A stretch of 64,000 nucleotides of DNA from Roseiarcus sp963709655 (lineage in GTDB: Bacteria > Pseudomonadota > Alphaproteobacteria > Rhizobiales > Beijerinckiaceae), in the NCBI GenBank assembly GCA_963709655.1, contig CAVPXF010000039.1, positions 310,001-374,000 of the forward strand, written 5' to 3'. The stretch's first letter is position 1. Every line of letters starts with the position of its first letter. The translations under genes and the position numbers were made by a program. The notes beneath the pieces are model-generated. The model saw nothing but the letters and a program-made list of their open reading frames with translations. It did no database searches and was not told the origin of the DNA. Below are positions 37,927 to 47,218 of this stretch, piece by piece.

Positions 37927-38582
37927 GGCGAAGGGGCAGCGACGCGAGCAAGAACACCGTACAGCGACCTCACGGCCTCGACCGGAGATTGAGCGCCCCA
38001 GATGACCTGGTCAACCGCAATGAAATCGGCGCCCGCCCCGGCGAGACGATGCGCGGCATCAACCGATTCTCCGTATGCGACACAAGGAGTTTCGAAAATT
38101 TCCGCCCACCAACCGACCCGTTCCAGGAGCAGTTCGAGCGCCATTGGCGGCGCGGCGTTGCGAGGCTCGCCAAACATCACATAATCGGCCCCCTTCTCGC
38201 CTGCAGTCATCGCATCGTCGCGCGTTCTAAGGGCGCCAACGCCCACAATTCGCTCTGGCTTCAGGCTGTCGAGCGCCTCGTCGAGCGCCTCGTCGACGCC
38301 CTCGACATGTCCGCCGTCGGCGCCCAAGCGCGCCACGCGCCGCGGATCGCCGTCCAAAATCAAGGCGCAATCCACCGCGGCGGCCTGCTTGAGGAGCGGC
38401 GCGACGATTGCCTTCGCGTCACCGTCGGCGCCGGGTCCAAAGCGAACACGAAGGCTCGCGATTGGCGCCGCTGCAAGAACTTTCGCCAGCACCTCGACGA
38501 AATTCGTCGCACTCGACGCCTCGAGCGGCGGAGTGACGAGGTAAATCGAGCACGAAGGCAGTTGAACCGGTGCGGGGGCCAT
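37923..38582 (-). CDS. thiE: Thiamine phosphate synthase-like protein
   Basis: The 219-residue protein follows the ThiE barrel: IYLVTPPLE start, IASLRVRFGPG, the ALILDGDPRRVARLGADGGHVE segment with the substrate loop, IVGVGALRTRDDAMTAGEKGADYVMFGEP, and GADFIAVDQVIWG. Several positions differ from canonical ThiE (for example GNAD replaced by DGDP), so it may be a divergent paralogue that does not make thiamine phosphate. The ATG at 38582 is preferred over an earlier start. It is co-transcribed with the SEL1 gene. Confidence 0.75.
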   Translation of the reverse strand: MAPAPVQLPSCSIYLVTPPLEASSATNFVEVLAKVLAAAPIASLRVRFGPGADGDAKAIVAPLLKQAAAVDCALILDGDPRRVARLGADGGHVEGVDEALDEALDSLKPERIVGVGALRTRDDAMTAGEKGADYVMFGEPRNAAPPMALELLLERVGWWAEIFETPCVAYGESVDAAHRLAGAGADFIAVDQVIWGAQSPVEAVRSLYGVLARVAAPSP

Positions 38583-38681
38583 GAGTGTCAGTCTGGGAAC
38601 GACCTGTCTGGCCGACCAATGCGGCCAAAAGGGGGTCGAGGCAAGTCCCGCTCCCGACATTGGCCGAACATGCCGGCGGCG

Positions 38682-39230
38682 TCAGTGTGAGAAGGCCGCC
38701 CTCAATCGCTCGACCTGGTCGGCTACCGCACTGCCGCGTTTCAGCGCTTCGGGCGCGCAGGCGAAGGCAAGACTTTGGTCTAGATGAATGACGCGCTCCT
38801 GAATGCGGAGCGACCGAAGACTGAGCGTGCGCAGCGTCAAGGGCAACTGCTCGAAGATCTCTGCAGCGCAGGCGAGATCCTGCCGTGCGAGCTTGACACG
38901 GCGGCGCTCCGTCAGCGCTTGGTTGCGCGTCAATTCACCCTCGTTGACCGCGCGCTGCAGCAGCAGCCAAGACGCCACCTGCATCAACCGCGTCGTCAAC
39001 CGCATGCTCTCGGTAGCGTACGCGAGCGCGGTCGTCCTCGACAGCCCGCGCGATTCCTCCCGCCCCGGCCCGTCAAGATACGCGGCCGCTTGCTCGACCA
39101 GAGCCATCCCTTCGCCGAACAGCTCCCGGAATGCGGGCGAGGCGGTCAGGCGATGAATGAAAGGGATTGCGCCTGGCGGCAGGGCTGAGGCGCCCGAAAG
39201 ACGCTTCCATCCGTTGTAGTGTCGATTCAT
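38682..39230 (-). CDS. rcdA: RcdA/DUF1465 family protein (adaptor in CtrA degradation)
   Basis: The 182-residue all-helical protein carries the DUF1465 pattern FGEGMALVEQAAAYLDGPGR, YATESMRLTTRLMQVASWLLLQRAV and TRNQALTERRR. In Caulobacter, RcdA with CpdR and PopA delivers CtrA to ClpXP at the cell-cycle transition. A role in proteolysis of CtrA or related targets is expected here, given that the CtrA antagonist SciP is encoded 2.2 kb away. The ATG at 39230 fits the family length. Confidence 0.8.
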   Translation of the reverse strand: MNRHYNGWKRLSGASALPPGAIPFIHRLTASPAFRELFGEGMALVEQAAAYLDGPGREESRGLSRTTALAYATESMRLTTRLMQVASWLLLQRAVNEGELTRNQALTERRRVKLARQDLACAAEIFEQLPLTLRTLSLRSLRIQERVIHLDQSLAFACAPEALKRGSAVADQVERLRAAFSH

Positions 39231-39659
39231 ACGCTTAACCCCCGCGCTGCACCGGCAAGATTGCACAGCTGTCTTCGTCATTCAGCAAAGCTCGAAGCAA
39301 ATATAGAGCCTGCGCACGGGACGCGCGCTTTAACCCGGAAATAACGTTAACGCGCGCGTCCTTGTCTCCGCAACGACGCAATGAGAGCGTTCCAAATCGG
39401 CGTTCAAGGCCGTTTGATCGGAGGCGTCGATCGTCGAGCCAGCGAGTGCGTCTCACGGCCACAAATTGGGACCGCGAGGAGGTCCTCATTCTTAAGCTTT
39501 CAGGACGCTGCCTCTCGCTCACGTCCCAAATCGACCCAGAAACGTGGGAACTGGAACAACCGAGGCCGGGACGCCATTCCACGGCGACATACTCGCTGCC
39601 GCGTCCTGCGTTGAAGGCGGGAAATTGCCCCGGGGTTCCCCAAGCGGACTCGAGCGGCT
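39231..39659. other. Intergenic region upstream of rcdA
   Basis: This 429-base gap holds no convincing gene on either strand. It includes the AT-richer patch TTTAACCCGGAAATAACGTTAAC (39329-39351) that probably belongs to the rcdA promoter. No inverted repeat or terminator was recognised. Confidence 0.4.
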
Positions 39660-39866
39660 CTACATCTTGAACGCGGCCGCGGCCACGGCGTGCGTCGCCT
39701 GACGCGCCTCGATCGCCCGCTCCAGTCGATCAATCTCCGACCGGAGCAAGGCGATCCGTTCGGCCAATTCGGTTGCCGAAAGGTCGTCAACGTTTTGGCC
39801 GATTTCGTGCGCTGTCGGCGCCTTTCGCTTCGTCCCAAATATGGATTCTTCATCGAAGTCAGCCAT
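39660..39866 (-). CDS. DUF1192 family protein
   Basis: The 68-residue protein begins MADFDEESIFGTKRK and has one amphipathic coiled-coil helix (ATELAERIALLRSEIDRLERAI), ending AVAAAAFKM, which is the standard DUF1192 layout. Its function is unknown. It begins 17 bases after the end of mnmA on the same strand, with AGGACA ahead of the ATG. Confidence 0.85.
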   Translation of the reverse strand: MADFDEESIFGTKRKAPTAHEIGQNVDDLSATELAERIALLRSEIDRLERAIEARQATHAVAAAAFKM

Positions 39867-39883
39867 GACCGTTGTCCTGCCGC

Positions 39884-41038
39884 TCACGATGCGGCGATGA
39901 ACCCGCCGCCCAGAACCCGGGCGCTCTCGTCAACGGAATCATAAAAAACGCATGCCTGTCCGGGCGAAACACCCGTCTCCGGCTCGAGGAAATCGACCTC
40001 GCCGCCTGATGTCAGCCTAGCCAGCGCCGGCGGCCGCGTCGAACGGACGCGTGCGGCGATCAATAAACCGCCTTGCGGCAGGTCTGCAAAGTCGCCGTCA
40101 CCGATCCAGTTAACGGAACGCAGCTTGAGCCGCGTCCTCGCGAGCGCCGCTCGCGGTCCCACGACGACCCGCGCGCGCCTGGCGTCGAGGGCGACCACAT
40201 AAAGCGGCTCGCCCGAGGCGATACCGAGGCCGCGCCGCTGGCCGATCGTGTAATGAACAATGCCGGCGTGGCGGCCGAGAACCCTACCGTCGACGTCGAC
40301 GATATCGCCGGGGGTCGCCGCTCCCGGCATCAACCGTTCGATGATGTCGGTGTAGTGGCCCGCCGGCACAAAGCAGATGTCTTGGCTGTCCGATTTTTCG
40401 GCGTTGATCAGACCATATCGGCGCGCAAGCTCACGCACCTGAGGCTTCGCCATCCCGCCAAGGGGAAAGCGCAGCCGCCCGAGTTGCTGGCGGCTGGTGG
40501 CGAACAGAAAATAGCTTTGGTCGCGCTCGGCGTCGGCTGCCCGATAGAGCGCCTGCCCGCCACGCCCGTCGTCGCGGGCGACGACATAATGGCCCGTCGC
40601 GAGGAGATCGGCGCCAAGATCGCGAGCCGCGCCGAACAGGTCGGCGAACTTCATCTGCTGGTTGCACGCCACGCAGGGAATTGGCGTCTCGCCGTCGATA
40701 TAGGCCCGCGCGAAGGGTTCGATGACCTTCTTACGGAACTGAGCCTCGTAGTCGAGCACGTAGTGGGGAATCCCGATCCGATCGGCGACCTCGCGTGCGT
40801 CGTGTATGTCCTGCCCGGCGCAGCAGGCGCCCTTGCGATGGGTCGCCGCGCCGTGGTCGTAAAGCTGCATCGTCACGCCGACGACGTCGTAGCCTTGGTC
40901 GGCAAGCAGCGCTGCAACGACGGACGAGTCGACGCCGCCCGACATGGCCACCACCACGCGGGTTTTGTTCGGCGGCTTCCGGAGTCCCAGACTGTTAAGC
41001 GGAAGATCCACCGTCTGCGCGAGGGCTGTCGCGAGCAT
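39884..41038 (-). CDS. mnmA: tRNA-specific 2-thiouridylase
   Basis: The 384-residue enzyme has an N-terminal PP-loop (MSGGVDSS, residues 32-39), the catalytic-cysteine motif PCVACNQQMKF, and the second active cysteine in QDICFVPAGHY. C-terminal parts include VHYTIGQRRGLGIA and the small beta domain. It thiolates uridine-34 of tRNAs for Lys, Glu and Gln. It is followed by the DUF1192 gene. The genes for the sulfur relay are not in the window. Confidence 0.95.
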   Translation of the reverse strand: MLATALAQTVDLPLNSLGLRKPPNKTRVVVAMSGGVDSSVVAALLADQGYDVVGVTMQLYDHGAATHRKGACCAGQDIHDAREVADRIGIPHYVLDYEAQFRKKVIEPFARAYIDGETPIPCVACNQQMKFADLFGAARDLGADLLATGHYVVARDDGRGGQALYRAADAERDQSYFLFATSRQQLGRLRFPLGGMAKPQVRELARRYGLINAEKSDSQDICFVPAGHYTDIIERLMPGAATPGDIVDVDGRVLGRHAGIVHYTIGQRRGLGIASGEPLYVVALDARRARVVVGPRAALARTRLKLRSVNWIGDGDFADLPQGGLLIAARVRSTRPPALARLTSGGEVDFLEPETGVSPGQACVFYDSVDESARVLGGGFIAAS

Positions 41039-41364
41039 CGTAACGTCATCCCGACCCGAAACGGGCTCCCCGGTAGAACTGGTCTACCGCCCCGCGAGTC
41101 CAAGCCCATAGCCGAAAACGTCGCCGCCCGCCAGTTCCGCGAGTTGCAAACTTCGAGACGACGCCAAAGCGCGCGCTTGGACCGCCTCGACTTTGCTCGC
41201 GCCCGGACCCGCGGGTATTGACGGGCGGCGCCAGACAATTGCCCGCCTGCCTCGTCGCAAAGCGGTCCGACAATGTTTCGTTCGCCGGCAAGCCAACGTG
41301 ACGCCGCGCAGCAGGCGGGCAATGGCGCGCGCTTGGAGCCGCCGAAGGTTTTCGACCCCCGCCG

Positions 41365-41379
41365 TTTAGGTAAATTTAA
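41365..41379 (+). promoter_or_regulatory. Candidate CtrA box (TTTA-N7-TTAA) upstream of sciP
   Basis: TTTA (41365-41368), seven bases, then TTAA (41376-41379) differs from the consensus TTAA-N7-TTAA at one position. It lies 50 bases ahead of the sciP start. In Caulobacter, CtrA activates sciP and SciP in turn represses CtrA targets, so the site fits the known loop. The match alone is weak evidence. Confidence 0.4.
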
Positions 41380-41429
41380 AGCGCCGCTCCTACAGTGCGC
41401 GCACGAGTCAGCGTACGGGTGAGCGTTCC

Positions 41430-41705
41430 ATGAGCGATATCATGCGGCCGAGGGTCAAATACGTGATCGGTCCGGATGGGAGTCCTTTGACCGTCGCGGA
41501 CCTTCCACCGCCGAATACCCGCCGCTGGGTCATTCGCCGGAAGGCGGAAGTCGTCGCCGCCGTGCGGGGCGGACTCCTTTCTCTTGAGGAGGCTTGCTCT
41601 CGCTACACCCTGACCGTCGACGAATTCCTGAGCTGGCAGGTGTCGATTGACCAGTTTGGCTTGCCGGGCCTTCGCACGACGCGCATCCAGCAGTACCGAC
41701 AGTAG
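41430..41705 (+). CDS. sciP: CtrA inhibitor SciP (DUF1153)
   Basis: The 91-residue protein matches SciP: RPRVKYVIGPDGSPLTVADL, PNTRRWVIRRKAEVVAAVRGG (helix-turn-helix), SLEEACSRYTLTVDEFLSW and GLRTTRIQQYRQ at the C-terminus. SciP blocks transcription activation by CtrA in late S/G2. The near-identity of these motifs across alphaproteobacteria makes the assignment strong. The candidate CtrA box upstream fits its regulation. Confidence 0.95.
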   Translation: MSDIMRPRVKYVIGPDGSPLTVADLPPPNTRRWVIRRKAEVVAAVRGGLLSLEEACSRYTLTVDEFLSWQVSIDQFGLPGLRTTRIQQYRQ

Positions 41706-41897
41706 CCGCGTTCCCACGGCTGCGAGATATCGACAAAGCGAAGCGGTTCATGCGCTGCGCTCCGCGGGGGCCTAACCGGCCGACGTTGGTTCCCGGCCGA
41801 ACAGCGCCCGGCGTCACGCCGCGTAAACGCGACCGCTCTGTTCTGGATTGTCTGGCCGCCTACCCTATATAATTGTGGCGAAGGCGGAGCTCGGCTG

Positions 41898-43671
41898 ATG
41901 ATTGTGACGCGCAAGCTCGCGGCGATACTGGTTGCCGACATTGTCGGCTTTTCGCGGCTTGCCGGCGCGGACGAGGACCGCATCCTGGCCCGGCTCAGGA
42001 CCCTTCGCAGCGACCTGATCGACCCCAGCATTTCGGTGCACAATGGCCGGGTGGTGAAACGCACCGGCGACGGCGTCCTCGTCGAGTTCCGTAGCGTTGT
42101 TGATGCCGTGCGCTGCGGGATCGAGATGCAGAACGGTCTCATCGAGCGAAACGCGGGCCTTCCGGAAGATCGCCGCATCCAGTTTCGGATCGGCATCCAC
42201 CTCGGCGACGTCGTCGAGGAGGCCGACGGCGACCTGATGGGCGATGGCGTGAACATCGCCGCCCGGCTCGAAGGCATCGCCAAGCCCGGCGCGATCGCGC
42301 TCTCCGAGGACGCCTACCGGCAGGTGAGAGGGCGAATCGAATTCGCCGTCAGCGATCTCGGCCTCAAGGAGCTTAAAAACATCGCCGAGCCGCTGCGCGT
42401 CTATTCGCTCGAGGTCGGCATGCCCGCGGAGCCACGGCCGGCGCCCCTCGAATCGCCGCCGCAGAAGTCCGGGCCGCCGCGGTGCTCGATCGTCGTGCTG
42501 CCTTTCGCCAGTCTCGGCGGCGGAGAAGAGCAGGAACAGTTCGTGGACGGCGTGACCGAGAAGTCTTACAACCGATCTCTCCCGGCTCGCCAACACGGTC
42601 GTCGTCGCGCGCAATACGGCTTTCACTTACAAGGGCAAGCCGGTCGACGCCAAGCAGATCGGTCGGGAACTCAATGTCCGTTACATCCTCGAAGGCAGCA
42701 TTCAGCGCGGCGCGGGCCGGATGCGGATCAACGCCCAGTTCATCGACGCCGCGACGGGCAACCACATCTGGGCCGACCGGTTCGACAAGCCGATCGCCGA
42801 CCTGTTCGACATGCAGGACGAGATCGTCTCGCGCCTCGCCAATCAGTTGCGCGGCGAGCTGATCGCGGCCGAGGCGGAGCGCGCGGAGCACGAGCCGAAT
42901 CCCGACGCTCTCGATTATTATTTCCGCGGCGTCGCCGCCTTCAACAAAGGCCGCCTCGAGAACATTCTCCGAGCGAAGGACCTGTTCGAACAGGCGCTCA
43001 AGCTCAATCCGGCCCATGTCGACTCCATCGTAGGGGCGGCGCGCGCCGATGTCATTGTCGCGCTTTACCGCCCTGCGGGGCGCGCCGAGCGGCTCAAGGC
43101 GGCGGAGGCCGAACTCCTCAAGGCGCTCTCGATCGATCCGCGCAGTCATTGGGCGCACCTCTGGCTCGGGTATGTCCAGATCATGACCAATCGCGCGGCG
43201 CGCGGGATCGGCGAGTTCGAGCGGGCGCTGTCGCTCAATCGCAATATTGGCGTCGCCCATGCCTGGACCGGCCTCGCCAAGATCATGCTGGGACGAGCGG
43301 AAGAGGCGGAAGCCCATATCGCCGAGGCGTTCCGCATCTCACCGATCGACGGCGTCACCTTTTTGTGGAAGTACATTGACGGCCTGGCGAAGCTGTATCT
43401 CGGCGCGGACGCAGAGGCGGCCGAACTCTTCCGCGAGTCGATCGACGGCAGCCGCAATTTCCCACTGAACCACTTCCACAACGCCGCGGCGCTCGCCCTC
43501 ATCGGTCGGCAGAGCGAAGCGGAGGCGGAAGTCAAGACGGGGCTTGCAATTGCGCCGGATTTCACGCTTGCCGGCTTCCGCGCCTCGGCCGAAAGCGACA
43601 ATCCGGTCTATCTCGCCCAGCGCGAGCGAGTAATCGAGGGGATGCGCAAGGCAGGTGTGCCGGAGGGTTGA
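41898..43671 (+). pseudogene. Class III adenylate cyclase with TPR domain, split by one frameshift
   Basis: The first frame (from 41898) encodes a cyclase domain with the two metal-binding Asp residues in LVADIVGFSRLA and RTGDGVLVEF, and FRIGIHLGDVV. It ends in the shift near 42561 (one extra A between GAG and GTC), after FVDGVTE. The other frame then continues with SLTTDLSRLANTVVVARNT-type residues, AQFIDAATGNHIWADRFD, and TPR helices to the stop at 43671. Together they match the cyclase/FlgO-like/TPR proteins common in Rhizobiales. Such enzymes make cAMP, and the TPR part is a sensor or scaffold. The rest is intact, so an error or a fresh mutation is likely. Confidence 0.85.
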
Positions 43672-43804
43672 AGGCGCGCGGATCAATTACGACATTTCTG
43701 TGACGAGTTTTGAATCGAGACTGTTGCCGGACGGGCACAGTCGAACGGCGCGCCGCCGTGTATACGATACCTATCTGTTGCCCGGTGAGCCTTTGGGGGT
43801 CGTT

Positions 43805-44542
43805 ATGAAGACTATCTTGCTGGCAGGCGTCGCCGCCTTGTTCGCCGTTCCCGCGGTCGCCGCGGACCTGCCGACCAAGAAGGCGCCCGCCCCGATTCCG
43901 GTGGTCACCGAATACGACTGGACCGGCATCTATTTCGGCGGCAACCTCGGCTGGGACTGGGGCAACGGCAATTACACCGACTACAACCTGACCAACGGGG
44001 TTTTTGTCGACAGCGGCAGCGACCACTTCAGTTCGTTCATCGGCGGCGGCCAGATCGGCTATCGCTACATGTTCCCGCAGCGCTTCGTGATCGGCGCCGA
44101 GGCGAACCTCGACTGGAGCTCCGGCAGCGGAGCCAACACAACCGCGTTGCTCCTGAACAACAAGTACTACCAGTCGACCACCTATTCGAGCGGCTTGGGC
44201 GGAGACGTCGTCGCCGAGGCGGGCTATGCCTGGGGCGACTTCCTGCCTTACGTCAAGGGCGGCTGGGCCTGGACCAATTCGACGGTCACGCACTGGCAGG
44301 ATACCGGCACGGTCGGGACGCTCGCCGCCGGGACCGCCCAGGAGGCGAGCCTCTACCGCAGCGGCTGGACGATCGGCGCCGGCCTTTCCTACCACGTCTG
44401 GCAGAACTGGGAAGTTTTTGGCCAGTACATGTATGCGAACTATGGCACGGCGACCATCAACTGGCTCTCGCCGCTGTCGCTCTCGACGCGCACCTCGCTC
44501 ACCAGCAACGCGCTGACGGCTGGCGTGAACATCAAGTTCTGA
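43805..44542 (+). CDS. Omp25-type outer-membrane beta-barrel protein
   Basis: The 245-residue protein has a signal peptide (ILLAGVAALFAVPAVAA, cleavage before DLP) and the beta-barrel pattern of the Omp25/Omp31 family: YDWTGIYFGGNLGWDWG, FIGGGQIGYRYM, VIGAEANLDWSS, GYAWGDFLPYVKGGWAW, GWTIGAGLSY and a terminal NIKF with the C-terminal Phe that BAM recognises. It is an abundant structural porin-like protein in related bacteria. A strong terminator follows 30 bases after its stop. Confidence 0.9.
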   Translation: MKTILLAGVAALFAVPAVAADLPTKKAPAPIPVVTEYDWTGIYFGGNLGWDWGNGNYTDYNLTNGVFVDSGSDHFSSFIGGGQIGYRYMFPQRFVIGAEANLDWSSGSGANTTALLLNNKYYQSTTYSSGLGGDVVAEAGYAWGDFLPYVKGGWAWTNSTVTHWQDTGTVGTLAAGTAQEASLYRSGWTIGAGLSYHVWQNWEVFGQYMYANYGTATINWLSPLSLSTRTSLTSNALTAGVNIKF

Positions 44543-44570
44543 TCGGCAAGCCTCACAAGGCTCTCACGGA

Positions 44571-44595
44571 CGGGCGGCTTCGGCCGCCCTTTTTT
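44571..44595 (+). terminator. Rho-independent terminator
   Basis: GGGCGGC TTCG GCCGCCC is a perfect 7-bp stem with a UUCG loop, followed by a run of six T. It ends the Omp25-like transcript and overlaps the 3' end of lrgB, which runs in from the other side. The opposite strand lacks the T-run at the right place, so it probably works on the plus strand only. Confidence 0.9.
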
Positions 44596-45313
44596 ATGGG
44601 CCCGTCAGCCAGGGCAGCAGCGCCGGTACGATCGCCGGCGTCACCACCGCGTTCAGGCCCATGGCGATGCCGGCGAATACGCCGGCAACCGGGTGAACGG
44701 CGAACGCGCGAGCGGTGCCGAGGCCGTGCGAGGCGAGACCGACCGCAAAGCCCCGCGCCGCCCAGTCCGTCACCTTCAGCGCGTTCATGAGCGGCGTCAC
44801 GACGACCGCCCCGAGAATGCCGGTCGCGATGACGAGGACGGCCGTCAGAGGCGGCGCGCCGCCGAGCGTCTCCGACACCGCCATCGCCACCCCGGCCGTC
44901 ACCGATTTCGGCGCAAGCGACACGAGCACCGCCCGCGGCGCGCCGAGCGCCCGCGCAACGAGGAGGGCCGAGACAACGGCGACGACCGCGCCGACGAAAA
45001 GCGCCGCGGTCATCGGCAGGAGATTGCGCTTGACCGCCTCGAGGTTACGATAGAGCGGCACGGCGAGCGCGACCGTCGCCGGACCGAGCAGAAAGTGGAC
45101 GAATTGCGCGCCGTTGAAATAGGTCTGGTAGTCGGTCCCGGTCAGCTTCAGCATCGCCCCGATCAGCGCGACGGCGATCGCAACGGGATTGACCAACGGA
45201 TGCCGATGCACGGCGTAGGCGATGGTCTCGGCGATCATGTAGGCCGCAAGCGTGGCCGTCAGCCAAAAGAGCGGGGTCGTTTGCAGATAGACCCAGAGGC
45301 GGAACGGCGTCAT
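44594..45313 (-). CDS. lrgB: LrgB family membrane protein
   Basis: The 239-residue protein has about seven hydrophobic helices and the LrgB/CidB hallmarks LKLTGTDYQTYFNGAQFVHFLLGPATVALAVPL (split in two parts by a loop) and APKSVTAGVAMAV, with GLASHGLGTARA near the end. LrgB pairs with LrgA in a holin/antiholin-like or pyruvate-transport system. The ATG overlaps the lrgA stop. Confidence 0.9.
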   Translation of the reverse strand: MTPFRLWVYLQTTPLFWLTATLAAYMIAETIAYAVHRHPLVNPVAIAVALIGAMLKLTGTDYQTYFNGAQFVHFLLGPATVALAVPLYRNLEAVKRNLLPMTAALFVGAVVAVVSALLVARALGAPRAVLVSLAPKSVTAGVAMAVSETLGGAPPLTAVLVIATGILGAVVVTPLMNALKVTDWAARGFAVGLASHGLGTARAFAVHPVAGVFAGIAMGLNAVVTPAIVPALLPWLTGP

Positions 45314-45693
45314 GCTTCGCCCCTCCTGCCGATCAAGCGCTTGACCGCGACGAAGACGCCGACCGTCACCACGAGGGTCAGGAGCGTCGAGACGACGAGC
45401 GACGCCGCGAGCGCGAGCCCCTGCGCCTGGAGAAGCCCCAGGTATTGGACCACGCCGACGCCGGCGGGGACGAAGAACAGCGAGAGCGTGCTCAAGAGTC
45501 CGTCGGCCGCCCGGCCGAGCTCGCTCTTCGCCAATTGCTCATCGTCGAACGGCCGCCATGCCCGATTGACCGCAAGGGCGGCGACAAGAAGAGCGAGCCC
45601 GATCACCGGACCCGGCGCCGGGAGGCTCAAACCTCGGGCAAGCGCCTCGCCGACAAGCTGGAACAGGAGGAGGATGAAGAGGCCACGGATCAT
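45310..45693 (-). CDS. lrgA: CidA/LrgA family membrane protein
   Basis: The 127-residue protein has four membrane helices and the LrgA pattern LLLFQLVGEALARGLSLPAPGPVIGLALL, then LSLFFVPAGVGVVQYLGLL. It resembles holins and works with LrgB. It begins 48 bases after the HTH regulator gene, so it is probably in the same operon. Confidence 0.9.
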   Translation of the reverse strand: MIRGLFILLLFQLVGEALARGLSLPAPGPVIGLALLVAALAVNRAWRPFDDEQLAKSELGRAADGLLSTLSLFFVPAGVGVVQYLGLLQAQGLALAASLVVSTLLTLVVTVGVFVAVKRLIGRRGEA

Positions 45694-45741
45694 GGCAAAG
45701 TTGTGGGCGCAATGCCGCGCACGGTCAACGCGGGCCTGCTT

Positions 45742-46041
45742 CTACGCGCCCGCAATAATGGCCTTCAGAAACGCCACATGGCGTGCAAACGCCGCCCGCC
45801 CCGGCGCGGTCGCCTTGACCGTCGTGCGCGGACGGCGGCCGACAAAAGCCTTGGTCGCTTCGACGTAGCCGGCGCGCGCGAGTTGATCGAGATGGGCGCC
45901 GAGGTTGCCATCGGTCGCGCCGGTGAGGTCCTTCAGCCGGGTGAAGTCGAGCCCCTCCTCGCTCGGGTCGAGCGCGCTCAACGCCGCCATGATTTTGAGG
46001 CGCACCGGCTGGTGGATGACCTCGTCGGGCCCGTCGTTCAC
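45742..46041 (-). CDS. Winged-helix transcriptional regulator (MarR/ArsR-like)
   Basis: The 99-residue protein starts at GTG, overlapping the upstream stop (GTGA), and reads VIHQPVRLKIMAALSALD, FTRLKDLTGATDGNLGAHLDQLARAGYVE and the wing GRRPRTTVKATAPGRAAFARH. This is the short winged-helix type that regulates its own neighbours. Effector and target are unknown; its position inside the membrane-protein operon suggests it controls that operon. Confidence 0.8.
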   Translation of the reverse strand: MNDGPDEVIHQPVRLKIMAALSALDPSEEGLDFTRLKDLTGATDGNLGAHLDQLARAGYVEATKAFVGRRPRTTVKATAPGRAAFARHVAFLKAIIAGA

Positions 46042-46586
46042 GACCGGCGCATCCAGATCCCGCAGCCGATGAAGCCAAAGCCCGTGACCGCCGCCTGCCA
46101 CAGCGCGAACGCGCCGCCCGACCAGAGGTAGCCGGCGACGACGAGCGCCGCGAGGCCGATCCCGATCGCGGTGAGGATCCAGCCGAATAGAAGTCCCGCG
46201 ATTGCAAACCCGAGCAGGAACAGCATCGGCCAGAAGGCCGCGGCCTCGCGCGGCCCGAACTGGCCAATCACGTGCGACCAGATCCAGCCGAAGCTGTAGA
46301 CGATCGCGAACGCCGCGAGAAAGCGCACAGGAAACCGCCCGCCGCGCGTGGGCAGCCTCCAGAGAATCGCGACCGTCGCGGCCACGCCGAAAAGATCCGC
46401 CAGGAACCAACGCGGCCCGAACGCGGCCGGCCAGAGTGCGACCAGGATCCCGCGCGCGAGATTGACCACGCCCCAGACGATCGTAATCAAGGCAGTCGTG
46501 CGATAGACGCGTGACTGCTTGACCTTGGCGACGACGCGCTCGATCTCGGCAAGCGTTGCGGCGGCCTCGTCGGAGCGGATCGTCAT
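46038..46586 (-). CDS. Hypothetical membrane protein
   Basis: The 182-residue protein has five hydrophobic helices after a charged N-terminus with DEAAATLAEIERVVAKVKQS. This kind of protein with a short coiled region before the helices is often encoded next to MarR/ArsR-like regulators and is of unknown function. It overlaps both neighbours by four bases, so the three genes are co-translated. Confidence 0.65.
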   Translation of the reverse strand: MTIRSDEAAATLAEIERVVAKVKQSRVYRTTALITIVWGVVNLARGILVALWPAAFGPRWFLADLFGVAATVAILWRLPTRGGRFPVRFLAAFAIVYSFGWIWSHVIGQFGPREAAAFWPMLFLLGFAIAGLLFGWILTAIGIGLAALVVAGYLWSGGAFALWQAAVTGFGFIGCGIWMRRS

Positions 46587-47215
46587 GCGTTTGCCTCGGC
46601 GGCCGGCGCGGGCGCCGCTTCGGGCGGAGGCAGCAATCCGAGCCGGCGGCTGAGGAAGAACAGACGCCGCCCCTGCGTCGAGCTGACCAGAATCATCAGG
46701 CCGAGACTGGCCGACCCGACCACCGAACGCAGCGCCATCGCCTCGAGCATCGGCATCGTCCAGACGGCCCAGACGTAGAAGGCGGCCTTGACGAAGAAAT
46801 AGGCCGCCCAGACGAGGGTGAAGAGGCGAAAGAAGGCGCGGGTCTCGCGGGAGGCGGGAATGGTTTCGCCACGCTCCTCGGCGACCTCCTGGATGATCGG
46901 CTTCCTGCCCATTGCGCCGCCGACGAAGGCGAGGCCGGTCGCGACATTGGTGACCGCCGCCTCGTATTTCAGCATGAACGGCGAAGTCGAAACGAGGTCG
47001 ATCACGCCAAAGACGAGGGTGAGCGCGCTAACCAGCAGATAAAGACGGGTGAAGGCCCTCCCGGTCCGCCAGCGCCAGGCGGCATCGCCGAGGATGAAGA
47101 GAATGGAGCCGGCGATCGCCGGCTTGACCCCGAGCGTCAGCGCGAGCGCCCAGAACACGATCAGCGGGCCGAATTCGGCGAGCGCCCAGCGCGCGGCGGC
47201 GACGAGCTTCGGCAT
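46583..47215 (-). CDS. IspZ/YciB-like septation family membrane protein
   Basis: The 210-residue protein has about six hydrophobic helices in the layout of the intracellular septation/IspZ group, including FGPLIVFWALALTLGVKPAIAGS and SILFILGDAAWRWRTGR, followed by FFRLFTLVWAAYFFVKAAFYVW. Function is inferred only from this resemblance. The Pro/Ala-rich tail (PPPEAAPAPAAEANA) is variable. Confidence 0.55.
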   Translation of the reverse strand: MPKLVAAARWALAEFGPLIVFWALALTLGVKPAIAGSILFILGDAAWRWRTGRAFTRLYLLVSALTLVFGVIDLVSTSPFMLKYEAAVTNVATGLAFVGGAMGRKPIIQEVAEERGETIPASRETRAFFRLFTLVWAAYFFVKAAFYVWAVWTMPMLEAMALRSVVGSASLGLMILVSSTQGRRLFFLSRRLGLLPPPEAAPAPAAEANA

Positions 47216-47218
47216 CGC

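Noticed and set aside
39329..39351. TTAA half-sites upstream of rcdA as a CtrA box
   Set aside because: The two TTAA elements are 13 bases apart, not the 7 of a standard CtrA site.
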